Source of the DNA: Tardiphaga sp.
GTDB lineage: Bacteria > Pseudomonadota > Alphaproteobacteria > Rhizobiales > Xanthobacteraceae
Assembly (NCBI GenBank): GCA_028290325.1
Contig: JAQGJY010000237.1
Location: 1 to 13,444 of the forward strand
Direction: 5' to 3'
DNA: 13,444 bases
Shown: positions 6,980-13,444 of the stretch, one piece after another
Layout: each line of letters begins with the position of its first letter
Position numbering within the stretch: position 1 is the first letter of the stretch
The notes under the pieces: model-generated
What the model saw: the letters and a program-made list of their open reading frames with translations, nothing else
What the model was told of the DNA's origin: nothing
Database searches by the model: none
Position numbers and translations under genes: made by a program

Positions 6980-7147
6980 GAGTCAGGAGAGTCGGTTAGT
7001 TCCGGCTCTTAATGTGGAACTTGAACGGCAGCGGATACAAAAAACGGCTCTGCCGCAGGACGTTAGGGCGATTCGACAAAAATTGCACTTATTCGCTTGC
7101 GCGCGGGAATCAGGTTTTGTTAACCATATGTCGTCAGGATCCGAATC
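6980..7147. promoter_or_regulatory. Cluster of five GANTC (CcrM) sites upstream of ctrA
   Basis: GANTC occurs at 6980-6984, 6989-6993, 7070-7074, 7107-7111 and 7143-7147. GANTC is methylated by the cell-cycle methyltransferase CcrM in alphaproteobacteria, and in Caulobacter the methylation state of a GANTC site in the ctrA promoter controls its firing. Five sites in 168 bases is well above the chance rate of about one per 256. Confidence 0.55.
7120..7127 (+). promoter_or_regulatory. CtrA half-site TTAACCAT in the ctrA leader
   Basis: An exact TTAACCAT, 96 bases before the ctrA start and nine bases after one GANTC site. It fits autoregulation of ctrA from a proximal promoter. No partner half lies at N7 spacing. 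Confidence 0.45.
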
Positions 7148-7223
7148 AGTTGTTCAGGCGTTTTTTGGTGCCGCAGATGTGCGGCCGACCTGACGCCCGG
7201 AGCGGCGACTAAAGGGGACTGGC

Positions 7224-7925
7224 ATGCGCGTATTGCTAATTGAAGATGATAGCGCGGTCGCGCAGTCGATTGAGCTGATGCTCAAATCCGAGAGTTTCAA
7301 CGTCTATACGACGGACCTCGGAGAAGAAGGCGTCGATCTCGGCAAGCTGTATGATTACGACATCATCCTGCTCGACCTGAACCTCCCTGACATGTCCGGT
7401 TACGACGTGCTCAAGCAGCTTCGGGTCTCGAAAATCAAAACCCCGATCCTGATCCTGTCCGGCCTCGCCGGCATCGAGGATAAGGTCAAAGGTCTCGGCG
7501 TCGGCGCCGACGACTACATGACCAAGCCATTTCACAAAGACGAACTGGTCGCCCGCATTCACGCGATCGTCCGCCGTTCCAAGGGCCACGCCCAATCGGT
7601 GATCCAGACCGGCGATCTCGTCGTCAATCTCGACACCAAGACGGTCGAGGTCGGCGGCCAGCGCGTCCACCTGACCGGCAAGGAATACCAGATGCTGGAG
7701 CTGCTCTCGCTCCGCAAAGGCACGACCCTGACCAAGGAGATGTTTCTCAATCATCTCTATGGCGGCATGGACGAGCCCGAATTGAAGATTATCGACGTCT
7801 TCATCTGCAAGCTTCGCAAGAAACTGGCCAACGCTTCCGACGGGCGCAACTTCATCGAAACCGTCTGGGGTCGCGGCTACGTGCTGCGCGAGCCGCATGA
7901 AGAAGAGAACCGCATTCCTGCCTGA
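7224..7925 (+). CDS. ctrA: Cell cycle response regulator CtrA
   Basis: CtrA is the OmpR/PhoB-type transcription factor that controls cell division, flagellum and chemotaxis genes and, in Caulobacter, blocks the replication origin. The 233-residue product has a receiver domain with acidic pocket E7-D8-D9, phospho-acceptor D51 (LLDLNLP), S79 and K101 (MTKPF), then a winged-helix domain (about 128-226) with GKEYQMLELLSLRKGTTLTK and the ending RNFIETVWGRGYVLREP. Identity to the CtrA family is very high by eye. AGGGG lies six bases before ATG 7224. The C-terminus ends NRIPA, not the Ala-Ala used by ClpXP in Caulobacter CtrA. Upstream CtrA-like and GANTC sites suggest autoregulation and methylation control. 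Phosphate should come from ChpT, encoded 1.6 kb away. Confidence 0.96.
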   Translation: MRVLLIEDDSAVAQSIELMLKSESFNVYTTDLGEEGVDLGKLYDYDIILLDLNLPDMSGYDVLKQLRVSKIKTPILILSGLAGIEDKVKGLGVGADDYMTKPFHKDELVARIHAIVRRSKGHAQSVIQTGDLVVNLDTKTVEVGGQRVHLTGKEYQMLELLSLRKGTTLTKEMFLNHLYGGMDEPELKIIDVFICKLRKKLANASDGRNFIETVWGRGYVLREPHEEENRIPA

Positions 7926-7949
7926 TCGGATGTAAATCAGGTTGCGAAC

Positions 7950-7980
7950 AAACCCCGCCGGAAACGGTGGGGTTTTTTCT
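7950..7980 (+). terminator. Intrinsic terminator after ctrA
   Basis: An 11-bp stem (7950-7960 with 7965-7975, one G-U pair) closed by a GAAA tetraloop and running into TTTTTTCTT. It starts 24 bases after the ctrA stop. The facing cheR stop is 22 bases beyond; the minus strand lacks a good T-run. Confidence 0.85.
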
Positions 7981-8002
7981 TGCGTGGTGACGAACGCGGG
8001 CG

Positions 8003-8872
8003 TTACGCCACGACCTTGAAAGGCATCGCGCCCGGCGCGAGGGGCGCGCGCAGGTCGCGCCGGTAGAGACCACGACGATCCGGATGCGGTTTGAAGGGAT
8101 CGGTGAGACGGCGGACCGTCTCCGCGCCGCCAAGCATCAAATAGCCGTCGGTGTGCAGGGCCTGCGATAGACCCGCCAGGACCTTGGTCCGGGTCGCGTC
8201 ATCGAAAGCGATCAAAACATTGCGGCAGAAGATGACGTCGAACATGCCAAGCGGGGCGCAATCGTGCAGCAGGTTGAACGGCCGGTGCGTCACCATCGCG
8301 CGAAGCTCGGGATTGATCCGCCACACCTGTCCGACAGGCGTCTCGCCGACCGGCATGAAATGATCCAGCAACATGTGGATCGGCAAACCGCGCTGCACGT
8401 CGAACTGGCTGAACAGCCCGTCTTCAGACCGTTGCAGGACAGCGCGCGACAGATCCGTCGCGACGATCTCGATCTGCCAGCCATCGAAAGGCGCACCAAA
8501 ATCCTTGACGCACATTGCGATCGAATAAGGCTCCTGCCCGGTCGAACAGCCCGCGCTCCAGATCCGCAGGCGCCGCCGCGAGGCCCGGCTCCGCGATAAC
8601 GCCGGCAGGATCACCTCGCGCAGATGAGCGAATGCCGCGCGGTCGCGAAAGAAGCTGGTCTCGTTGGTGGTCATGGCTTCGGCCACATCAGCGATGGCGC
8701 GGGGTTCGCCGGCGCGCACCTGCCTTAGCAAGCCCGCGAGATCGCCGAAGCCTCCGCGACGCGCGAATGGCGTCAACCGGCTTTCGACCAGAGCCTGTTT
8801 GTCGCGCGATAAATCGAGGCCGGAGTGCTGCCTCAGCAGACACCGCAGATCGTCGAATTCAGACGGCGTCAT
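8003..8872 (-). CDS. cheR: Chemotaxis protein methyltransferase CheR
   Basis: CheR transfers methyl groups from S-adenosylmethionine to glutamates of chemoreceptors for adaptation. The 289-residue product has the N-terminal helical domain (about 1-65), the signature TTNETSFFRD (68-77), the SAM-binding loop WSAGCSTGQEPYS (105-117), ATDLS (138-142) and FDVIFCRNVL (211-220). Length is standard and all key motifs are present. ATG 8872 has GGGAG seven bases upstream; the binding site partly lies in a hairpin (8882-8897). It stands apart from any full che operon (no cheA, cheW or cheB here) and lies after the CheY-like gene and chpT on the same strand, which suggests a co-inherited motility-control group. 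The exact receptor set it serves is unknown. Confidence 0.93.
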   Translation of the reverse strand: MTPSEFDDLRCLLRQHSGLDLSRDKQALVESRLTPFARRGGFGDLAGLLRQVRAGEPRAIADVAEAMTTNETSFFRDRAAFAHLREVILPALSRSRASRRRLRIWSAGCSTGQEPYSIAMCVKDFGAPFDGWQIEIVATDLSRAVLQRSEDGLFSQFDVQRGLPIHMLLDHFMPVGETPVGQVWRINPELRAMVTHRPFNLLHDCAPLGMFDVIFCRNVLIAFDDATRTKVLAGLSQALHTDGYLMLGGAETVRRLTDPFKPHPDRRGLYRRDLRAPLAPGAMPFKVVA

Positions 8873-8881
8873 CCGACATCT

Positions 8882-8897
8882 CCCGACACAGGTCGGG
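8882..8897 (-). promoter_or_regulatory. Hairpin covering the cheR ribosome binding site
   Basis: On the mRNA strand CCCGAC, CTGT, GTCGGG form a 6-bp stem whose last three bases are part of the GGGAG ribosome binding site. A second GTCGG directly before the ATG could pair with the same CCGAC. Competing pairings could tune cheR translation; this is inference from sequence only. Confidence 0.3.
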
Positions 8898-8991
8898 CGA
8901 CAGCATCACCACTCATAACTCACCACATACGCAACGCAACGCTACACAAATACAACGGCCGGTGAGCAGACAGCCCGCCGGTCGGCACAAA

Positions 8992-9357
8992 TCAGATCAG
9001 TCCGACTTCCTGGAATTTCGCCGCGACGATGTCCTTGTCGAACGGCTTCATGATATATTCGTTGGCGCCGGCATGCAGCGCCCGCGCGATGTGCGCGACG
9101 TCGTTTTCCGTGGTGCAGAACACGACCTTCGGCTGGTCGCCGCCCGGCATTTGCCGCAGCTTCTGCAAGAATTCAAGACCGTCCATGACCGGCATGTTCC
9201 AATCGAGCAGCACCGCATCGGGCAGCCCGCGACGGCAGACGTCGAGCGCCTTCTCGCCGTCCTCGGCTTCCACGATGTAGAAATCGAGACCTTCGAGGAT
9301 GCGTCGCGCGACCTTGCGGATCACGCTGGAATCGTCAACCACGAGACATGTCTTCAT
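8992..9357 (-). CDS. CheY-like single-domain response regulator
   Basis: A 121-residue receiver domain with no output domain. Acidic pocket D8-D9 (VVDDSS), phospho-acceptor D52 (LLDWNMPVMDG), T82/T83 (FCTTEND) and K104 (MKPF) are all present, so it should accept phosphate and signal by protein contact. ATG 9357 (MKTCLVVDD) has GGAGA seven bases upstream; an open extension to 9465 has no binding site and no homologous look. It lacks the Arg-rich tail of Caulobacter Cle proteins and does not read as CpdR or DivK. It lies between chpT and cheR. It could act on the flagellar motor, as a CheY, or be a further ChpT phosphate acceptor or sink. I give no gene symbol because cheY numbering varies in this group. 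Confidence 0.88.
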   Translation of the reverse strand: MKTCLVVDDSSVIRKVARRILEGLDFYIVEAEDGEKALDVCRRGLPDAVLLDWNMPVMDGLEFLQKLRQMPGGDQPKVVFCTTENDVAHIARALHAGANEYIMKPFDKDIVAAKFQEVGLI

Positions 9358-9561
9358 GCCGCTCTCCATTCGAGTCGGGCCCGTGCGGACCGTTCGCGGC
9401 GCGTGATACGATTGCTTTTGCCAACGCCGCGTGACTGGCGCGCGACATCGCAGCACCCCGTTCACGCCGGTATAATCGACGGAAAACCTTTAATATTGGT
9501 TGCCGGACCGCAAACGAACTTCGTTAACGTCGGCCCACATGCGCAACATCACACGATGCGA
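9358..9561. other. chpT-cheY spacer with palindrome
   Basis: No gene fits. It contains AACGAA-C-TTCGTT (9513-9525) overlapping GTTAAC, a possible operator, and a GAGTC (CcrM-type) site in the cheY leader (9373-9377). The 204-base gap makes a separate cheY promoter plausible. Confidence 0.35.
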
Positions 9562-10224
9562 TCACGCCGCGCTGATGACGATCGCATCAGTGCCCTGGAC
9601 GATGGAGACGGTCCATCCGCAGGATCGCGCGAGCAGCCGCGTATAATAGGGCTGCACGGCGTGGGCATCGACCGCACCGGCGTGTTGGCCGGTGACGGCG
9701 TCGAGCACCGGCTGCTGCGGCATGCGCGGATTGGTGCCGGTGACGGTAATCTTGAAGGCCAGCGCATCGTCCGCCCCGACGGGGTCGACCGTCAGCATGC
9801 CGCCGCGCGGAATCGTCTGCTGCGCGATGACGAGCATGTTGAGCAGCAGCTTCACCTTGTTCTTCGGCAGATAGAGGCGCGGCAAATTCCAGGTGATGCT
9901 GGTGCGATGATCCTCGATATGTCCCTTTGCCATTGTCAGCGCGTCGCCGAGGTCGATCTGCGCGCCGGCCGATCCGGCCGCGCCGAACGCAAGCCGACAA
10001 AACTGCAGCCGCGCCGACGCGGTCTTGGCGCTCTTGCGAATCAAATCGAGCGCGAATTCGCGATCTTCCGGTTTCGGATTGTCGTCGAGCACTTCGAGGC
10101 CGTTGACGATCGCGCCGACCGGGCTGATGAGATCATGACACACGCGCGAGCACAGCAGCGCCGCAAGTTCGAGTTCGTCTGGCGCTGGTGCCGCCGTTAG
10201 GCCGAGAGACGGTGTATCGGACAT
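9562..10224 (-). CDS. chpT: Histidine phosphotransferase ChpT
   Basis: ChpT is the essential phosphotransferase that moves phosphate from the hybrid kinase CckA to CtrA and CpdR. The 220-residue product has the dimerisation and phospho-acceptor helix with H30 in SRVCHDLISPVGAIVNGLEVL (27-47, shown in part), followed by a degenerate kinase-like C-terminal domain including LPKNKVKLLLNMLVIAQ and PRGGMLTVDP. It lacks the ATP-binding N and G boxes of a true kinase, as expected. ATG 10224 has AGGAAG five to ten bases upstream; the frame continues open toward 11109 but that is antisense to cysQ and rejected. It lies 1.6 kb from its substrate gene ctrA, on the opposite strand, with the CheY-like gene and cheR downstream. 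Confidence 0.9.
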   Translation of the reverse strand: MSDTPSLGLTAAPAPDELELAALLCSRVCHDLISPVGAIVNGLEVLDDNPKPEDREFALDLIRKSAKTASARLQFCRLAFGAAGSAGAQIDLGDALTMAKGHIEDHRTSITWNLPRLYLPKNKVKLLLNMLVIAQQTIPRGGMLTVDPVGADDALAFKITVTGTNPRMPQQPVLDAVTGQHAGAVDAHAVQPYYTRLLARSCGWTVSIVQGTDAIVISAA

Positions 10225-10353
10225 CAGTTCTTCCTCAATGGACACAGGCTTCGTCACCCAGGCGAATCGCGCATAGACTAGTGTGGTGATACACCGCTGC
10301 GGCTTGAGCTGCCAATGTTGGAACGGTGAAACCGCATCAGGAAGGCCAACGCG

Positions 10354-11202
10354 TTGCCAGACAAACCCGCCGCCGATGCATCGCCGCATCTCGATGATGA
10401 CGCCATCGCGGCGTTGATGGAGCCGCTGACGGATATCGTCGTGCAAGCGGGCGCGGCGATCCTCGCGGTCGATCGCCATCGTATGCTGGTCGAAGGCAAG
10501 GCCGACGGCTCGCCGGTCACCGAAGCCGACCTCGCCGCCGATCGCATCATCATGGACGGGCTGGCGGCACTTGCGCCGCAAATCCCGACGCTGTCGGAAG
10601 AGCGTCTGCACGACGCGACGCCACCTTATCACGGGCTGTTCTTCCTGATCGATCCGCTCGACGGCACCAAGGAGTTCGTCGGCGGTCGTGAGGAATACAC
10701 GGTCAACGTCGCGCTGGTGGCGAACGGCGTGCCCATACTCGGCGTCGTCGGCGCGCCGGCACTCGGGCGGATCTGGCGCGGCCATGTCGGACGCGGCGCG
10801 GAACGGCTGATGGTCACGAAAGACGGAAGCGCGCGCACCGCCGAGCCGATCCACACGCGCGCGACGCCGCGTCGCGGCAGCCCATGGATCGTCGCGGTCA
10901 GTCGCTCGCATGGCGACCCCCGCTCCGAAAAATTTATCGAGGCGCGGCCGGGCGCGATCCGACAAATGCTCGGCTCCGCCGTGAAATTCGGCCGAGTCGC
11001 TGAAGGCGGGGCGGACATCTATCCGCGACTGGCGCCGACCTGCGAATGGGATGTCGCCGCCGGTCACGCCGTCGTCGTCGCGGCGGGGGGAGCGGTGACC
11101 GACGGCCATGGCGCGCCGCTGCGTTATGGCGGCGCGCGCAAAGGGTTTTCCATGCCGGAGTTCATCGCCTGGGGCGACCCGACCGCGCCCGCATCTTTTT
11201 AG
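10354..11202 (+). CDS. cysQ: 3'(2'),5'-bisphosphate nucleotidase CysQ
   Basis: CysQ removes the 3'-phosphate of adenosine 3',5'-bisphosphate (PAP), a by-product of sulfate activation, and needs Mg2+; lithium inhibits the family. The 282-residue product shows all inositol-monophosphatase-fold motifs: DGSPVTEAD (51-59), SEE (81-83), IDPLDGTKEF (99-108) and EWDVAAGHAV (231-240), the metal and substrate ligands. GSAVKFGRVAEGGADIYPR matches CysQ better than inositol phosphatases. The start is a TTG at 10354 with AGGAAGG eight bases upstream; a TGA in frame at 10327 excludes longer forms and no ATG occurs near the N-terminus. Divergent from chpT and convergent with the YHS gene, 17 bases apart. No sulfur-assimilation gene is near. 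Confidence 0.9.
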   Translation: MPDKPAADASPHLDDDAIAALMEPLTDIVVQAGAAILAVDRHRMLVEGKADGSPVTEADLAADRIIMDGLAALAPQIPTLSEERLHDATPPYHGLFFLIDPLDGTKEFVGGREEYTVNVALVANGVPILGVVGAPALGRIWRGHVGRGAERLMVTKDGSARTAEPIHTRATPRRGSPWIVAVSRSHGDPRSEKFIEARPGAIRQMLGSAVKFGRVAEGGADIYPRLAPTCEWDVAAGHAVVVAAGGAVTDGHGAPLRYGGARKGFSMPEFIAWGDPTAPASF

Positions 11203-11219
11203 TCGATTCGTCGTTTTGA

Positions 11220-11711
11220 TTATTCGGCGAGCGTGCCCAGCAACGCCGGCCAGCGCGCGCCGGCATCACGGAGCAGCCGCGGCGGATCAGCGGCGAAAGC
11301 ATCGCGGTTGTCTTCGCGCGCAAACAGATAAAGCCGCTGGCCCGAGATCAGCCAGATCTGCGGGCTGCCGGGACGCGGCACGCCGCGCGCGACATCGACG
11401 GGATCATAGCCGCCAAATTGCGGGCCATAGACATCTGACCGCGCCGCGAAGCTTTGCAGATTGCCCTCGTTGCGAAAGCGCCAGATCGCGCCAGCCTTTG
11501 ACATTTCGAAGTCCGACCGGCCCGCCAACGGCCGCGCGTCGGTAAAGTAACCGACGGGATCGATGCCGCCAAGCGCCAGCCCGGTGTGGCGGTCCTGCAC
11601 GATCCGCTCGCTGGTCGCCGCGATCAAGGTCGCCGGGGCCATTGCCGCGAGTATGACCATCAAGGCGGTTTTTCGGCTCCGGTCCAACATTTTATGCCGC
11701 TGTGCCGTCAT
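11220..11711 (-). CDS. Exported YHS domain-containing protein
   Basis: A product of about 163 residues with a basic N-terminus and a hydrophobic core (TALMVILAAMAPATLIAA, about 15-32), a likely Sec signal peptide. The mature part is one YHS domain: LALGGIDPVGYFTDARPLAG (45-64), GAIWRFRNEGNLQSFAA (74-90), YGPQFGGYDPVDVARG (95-110), RLYLF, and the family ending RWPALLG. Proteins of this type are periplasmic and of uncertain role, perhaps metal-related. The common GGYCAYAV segment reads GGYDPVDVA, so the usual cysteine is absent and Cys-based metal binding is unlikely. The start is ambiguous: ATGs at 11729, 11711 and 11690, none with a good ribosome binding site. Convergent with cysQ; divergent from eipA. 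Confidence 0.8.
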   Translation of the reverse strand: MTAQRHKMLDRSRKTALMVILAAMAPATLIAATSERIVQDRHTGLALGGIDPVGYFTDARPLAGRSDFEMSKAGAIWRFRNEGNLQSFAARSDVYGPQFGGYDPVDVARGVPRPGSPQIWLISGQRLYLFAREDNRDAFAADPPRLLRDAGARWPALLGTLAE

Positions 11712-11777
11712 TATTGATACCGATAACATGCGAGTCGGGGGACGATGGGCGCAACCTAAAACCCTGCCTCTCAGGAT

Positions 11778-11785
11778 CTGGTTAA
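11778..11785 (-). promoter_or_regulatory. CtrA-like half-site upstream of eipA
   Basis: On the minus strand TTAACCAG, seven of eight bases of TTAACCAT, 51 bases before the eipA start. No second half at N7 spacing. It is notable because eipA is reported as a direct CtrA target in Brucella. Confidence 0.35.
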
Positions 11786-11836
11786 AGCTGCGCCTGTGAT
11801 TTTAGGAACCCAGCATTTGGGACGGGGGAGTTGTTC

Positions 11837-12505
11837 ATGACGTTCGGTTCGCGCCTTGCAGCGATCACACTCGCTGCGATGACGGTCGGTTTGGGCTGGA
11901 GCGCGCCGGTCTCGGCGCAGCAGCAGCAGCCGGCCCCGTATCAGCAACCCGGTCCGGCTCCCTATCAGCAGCCGCCACAGGCACCATACCGGCAGCCTCC
12001 GCCGCCGGCCGCCTCCGCGCCGAGCACCTACGGACCCGATGAACTGCTCGGAGCCGGGCACCGCTTTTTCGGCAACGTCTCGCGCGGCCTCGCCTCGGTG
12101 ATCGAACGCGCGGTCAGCCAATGGGGCCTGCCGAACGGCTACATCCTCGGCGAGGAAGGTTCGGGCGCATTCGTCGCCGGCCTTCGTTATGGCGAAGGCA
12201 CGCTCTACACCAAGAATGCCGGCGATCTCCGCGTCTATTGGCAGGGCCCCTCGGTCGGGTTCGACATGGGCGGCGACGGCGCGCGCACGATGACGCTGGT
12301 GTACAGCCTGCCCGCCACCAACGCGATCTATCAGCGTTTCGCGGGCATCGACGGCTCGGCCTATATTATCGGCGGTTTCGGCATGACCGCGCTGACCTCG
12401 AACGGCATCGTGCTGGTGCCGATCCGCTCCGGGATCGGGCTGCGACTCGGCGCCAATATCGGCTATTTGAAATACACCCCGAAAGCGACCTGGAATCCAT
12501 TCTGA
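11837..12505 (+). CDS. eipA: Periplasmic envelope-integrity protein EipA (DUF1134)
   Basis: A 222-residue product. Residues 1-27 form a Sec signal peptide with likely cleavage after PVSA, before a Gln run. A Pro/Gln-rich stretch follows, with imperfect repeats APYQQPGP, APYQQPPQ, APYRQPPP (about 33-57). The rest is the DUF1134 domain, recognised by NGYILGEEGSGAFVAGLRYGEG (100-121, shown in part) and DLRVYWQGPSVGFDMGGDG. In Brucella abortus EipA is a soluble periplasmic protein with a small beta-barrel fold needed for envelope-stress resistance, directly activated by CtrA. ATG 11837 has GGGGGAG six bases upstream; a TTG two codons earlier is disfavoured. The repeat-bearing linker seems the variable part. 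A CtrA-like half-site lies upstream. Confidence 0.88.
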   Translation: MTFGSRLAAITLAAMTVGLGWSAPVSAQQQQPAPYQQPGPAPYQQPPQAPYRQPPPPAASAPSTYGPDELLGAGHRFFGNVSRGLASVIERAVSQWGLPNGYILGEEGSGAFVAGLRYGEGTLYTKNAGDLRVYWQGPSVGFDMGGDGARTMTLVYSLPATNAIYQRFAGIDGSAYIIGGFGMTALTSNGIVLVPIRSGIGLRLGANIGYLKYTPKATWNPF

Positions 12506-12621
12506 TCTTTTTTGACCTTGGCGCGACCGCCCGGATTCACGATATCATCGCGTCGCGCTGGCATTGACCGGCGCGACCGTGGCATGGTCCGGGCCTAATT
12601 CTCTCGTCGTGGAGTTTGTCG

Positions 12622-13444
12622 ATGATCGAGCCGATCATGTATCTGGCGATCGGTTTTCTGGTGTCGATGCTGTTCGGCCTGATGGTGTTGCCGCTGGTGC
12701 ATAACCGCGCCGTGCGGCTGACGACGCGCCGGCTCGAAGCCGCGACGCCGATCTCGATGGCGGAAATTCAGGCCGACAAAGATCAGCTGCGCGCGGAATT
12801 CGCGATGTCGGCGCGGCGGCTGGAAATGAGCGTCGCGCAGCTCAAAAACAAGACCACCAGCCAGATGGCCGACATCGGCAAGAAATCCGATGCGATCAAC
12901 CGCATGAAAATGGAGCTTGGCGAAAAATCAGCGACGATTTTCACGCTTGAAACCCGCGAGAAGGCCGTGCGCGATCAGCTTCGCGCCACCGAAGAGGAGT
13001 TCGCCGCCAAGACGCAGGCGCTTCGCACCGCCGAGGCGGCGTTATCGGAGAAGCAGTCCGAGCTGGCGCGGCTGTCCAGCCAACTTGCCGACCGCTCGGT
13101 GACCGCCGATACACGGCAGATCGAACTGCTGGCCGTGCGCACGCAGGTTGACGCTCTGACGAATAGAGTCGGTGACGCGGAACAGGATTTCGCCGCATCG
13201 CACGAGCGGCTCGAATCGCGGCGCGGGGAGTCCGACGGCGCCAGCCGCGATCTCGCGGAGGCCCGTGGTCAGGTCGGCGGCCTGATTCAGCGGGTCGGTG
13301 AACTCGACCGCCAGCTGGCCGATCAGGCCAATGCGGCGACGCAGCTGAGCCAGCGCATCAACGAGCTCGAAGCCAGCCTCAATGTGCAGAACAAGCTGCT
13401 CGCCGAGCGAGACGAGGAAAACGCCCGGCTGCGCGAGGCCAACG
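12622..13444 (+). CDS. Membrane-anchored coiled-coil protein, unknown function (3' end beyond window)
   Basis: An open frame starts at ATG 12622, seven bases after GGAG, and runs to the window edge without a stop (274 codons seen). The N-terminus MIEPIMYLAIGFLVSMLFGL begins a membrane helix (about residues 5-25), followed by LVHNRAVRLTTRRLEAATP and SMAEIQADKDQLRAEFAMS. From about residue 50 onward it is continuous charged, Ala/Leu/Gln-rich helix with heptad-like spacing, so a long cytoplasmic coiled coil anchored at the inner membrane is likely. I recognise the start as a conserved Rhizobiales hypothetical protein; no enzymatic motif is visible in this part. It follows eipA on the same strand after 116 bases with no clear terminator, so the two may share a transcript. 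A role in envelope or cell-pole organisation would be inference only. Confidence 0.85.
   Translation, partial: MIEPIMYLAIGFLVSMLFGLMVLPLVHNRAVRLTTRRLEAATPISMAEIQADKDQLRAEFAMSARRLEMSVAQLKNKTTSQMADIGKKSDAINRMKMELGEKSATIFTLETREKAVRDQLRATEEEFAAKTQALRTAEAALSEKQSELARLSSQLADRSVTADTRQIELLAVRTQVDALTNRVGDAEQDFAASHERLESRRGESDGASRDLAEARGQVGGLIQRVGELDRQLADQANAATQLSQRINELEASLNVQNKLLAERDEENARLREAN

Noticed and set aside
7012..7212. A 66-codon frame in the ctrA leader
   Set aside because: No ribosome binding site, unusual composition, and it covers the GANTC and CtrA-like sites. It is more likely non-coding regulatory sequence.
8957..8987. A terminator after the CheY-like gene
   Set aside because: An imperfect GC-rich stem with one mismatch and one G-U pair, and no clear T-run after it on the minus strand.
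9511..9528. A CtrA site in the chpT-cheY spacer
   Set aside because: TTAA is present but the second half at N7 is CGTT on the minus strand and the half-site matches only six of eight bases. Kept only as a palindrome.
8515..10200. A 561-codon open frame on the plus strand
   Set aside because: It runs antisense through cheR, the CheY-like gene and chpT, which all carry intact family motifs. The product is Arg/His-rich shadow sequence.
10225..11109. Upstream extension of the chpT frame to 515 codons
   Set aside because: The extension is antisense to cysQ and unlike ChpT. A good ribosome binding site marks the ATG at 10224.

Overview
The window looks like chromosomal DNA of an alphaproteobacterium of the Rhizobiales, most likely the Bradyrhizobium/Rhodopseudomonas lineage. 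This rests on high GC, a CtrA master regulator with its phosphotransferase ChpT, an EipA (DUF1134) protein, a promoter matching the alphaproteobacterial EcfG general-stress sigma factor, and protein wording typical of that family. It is ordinary core-genome DNA: I see no mobile element, CRISPR array, rRNA or tRNA. The genus is inferred from memory of protein sequences, not from a search.

Layout. Positions 1-194 (-) hold the 5' part of an MFS transporter. Divergent from it is flhA (387-2519, +), whose upstream region carries a CtrA-like box and a set of competing hairpins. A 67-residue membrane protein (2824-3027, +) follows, behind a textbook EcfG promoter. After a possible structured RNA and a terminator comes an ECF sigma / anti-sigma pair on the minus strand (4760 down to 3274). 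Then, also on the minus strand, fliI (6812-5475) and fliJ (5362-4943), with a terminator after fliJ. A roughly 360-base regulatory region separates fliI from the divergent ctrA (7224-7925, +); it holds CtrA-like sites and five GANTC (CcrM methylation) sites. Facing ctrA are cheR (8872-8003), a stand-alone CheY-like receiver (9357-8992) and chpT (10224-9562), all minus. cysQ (10354-11202, +), a YHS-domain exported protein (11711-11220, -), eipA (11837-12505, +) and a membrane-anchored coiled-coil protein running off the window end (12622 onward, +) complete it.

How it fits together. In alphaproteobacteria, ChpT passes phosphate to CtrA, and CtrA-P controls flagellar, chemotaxis and envelope genes. 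The regulator, its phosphodonor, three flagellar export genes (flhA, fliI, fliJ), two chemotaxis-type genes (cheR, cheY-like) and eipA (a direct CtrA target in Brucella) lie within 13 kb, and CtrA-like sequences precede flhA, fliI/ctrA and eipA. The window is therefore best read as a cell-cycle and motility control neighbourhood. The less explained parts are small: the stress-promoter membrane protein, a leader ORF overlapping the fliI start, the flhA leader hairpins, the candidate RNA at 3094-3200, and the role of the CheY-like protein beside ChpT.
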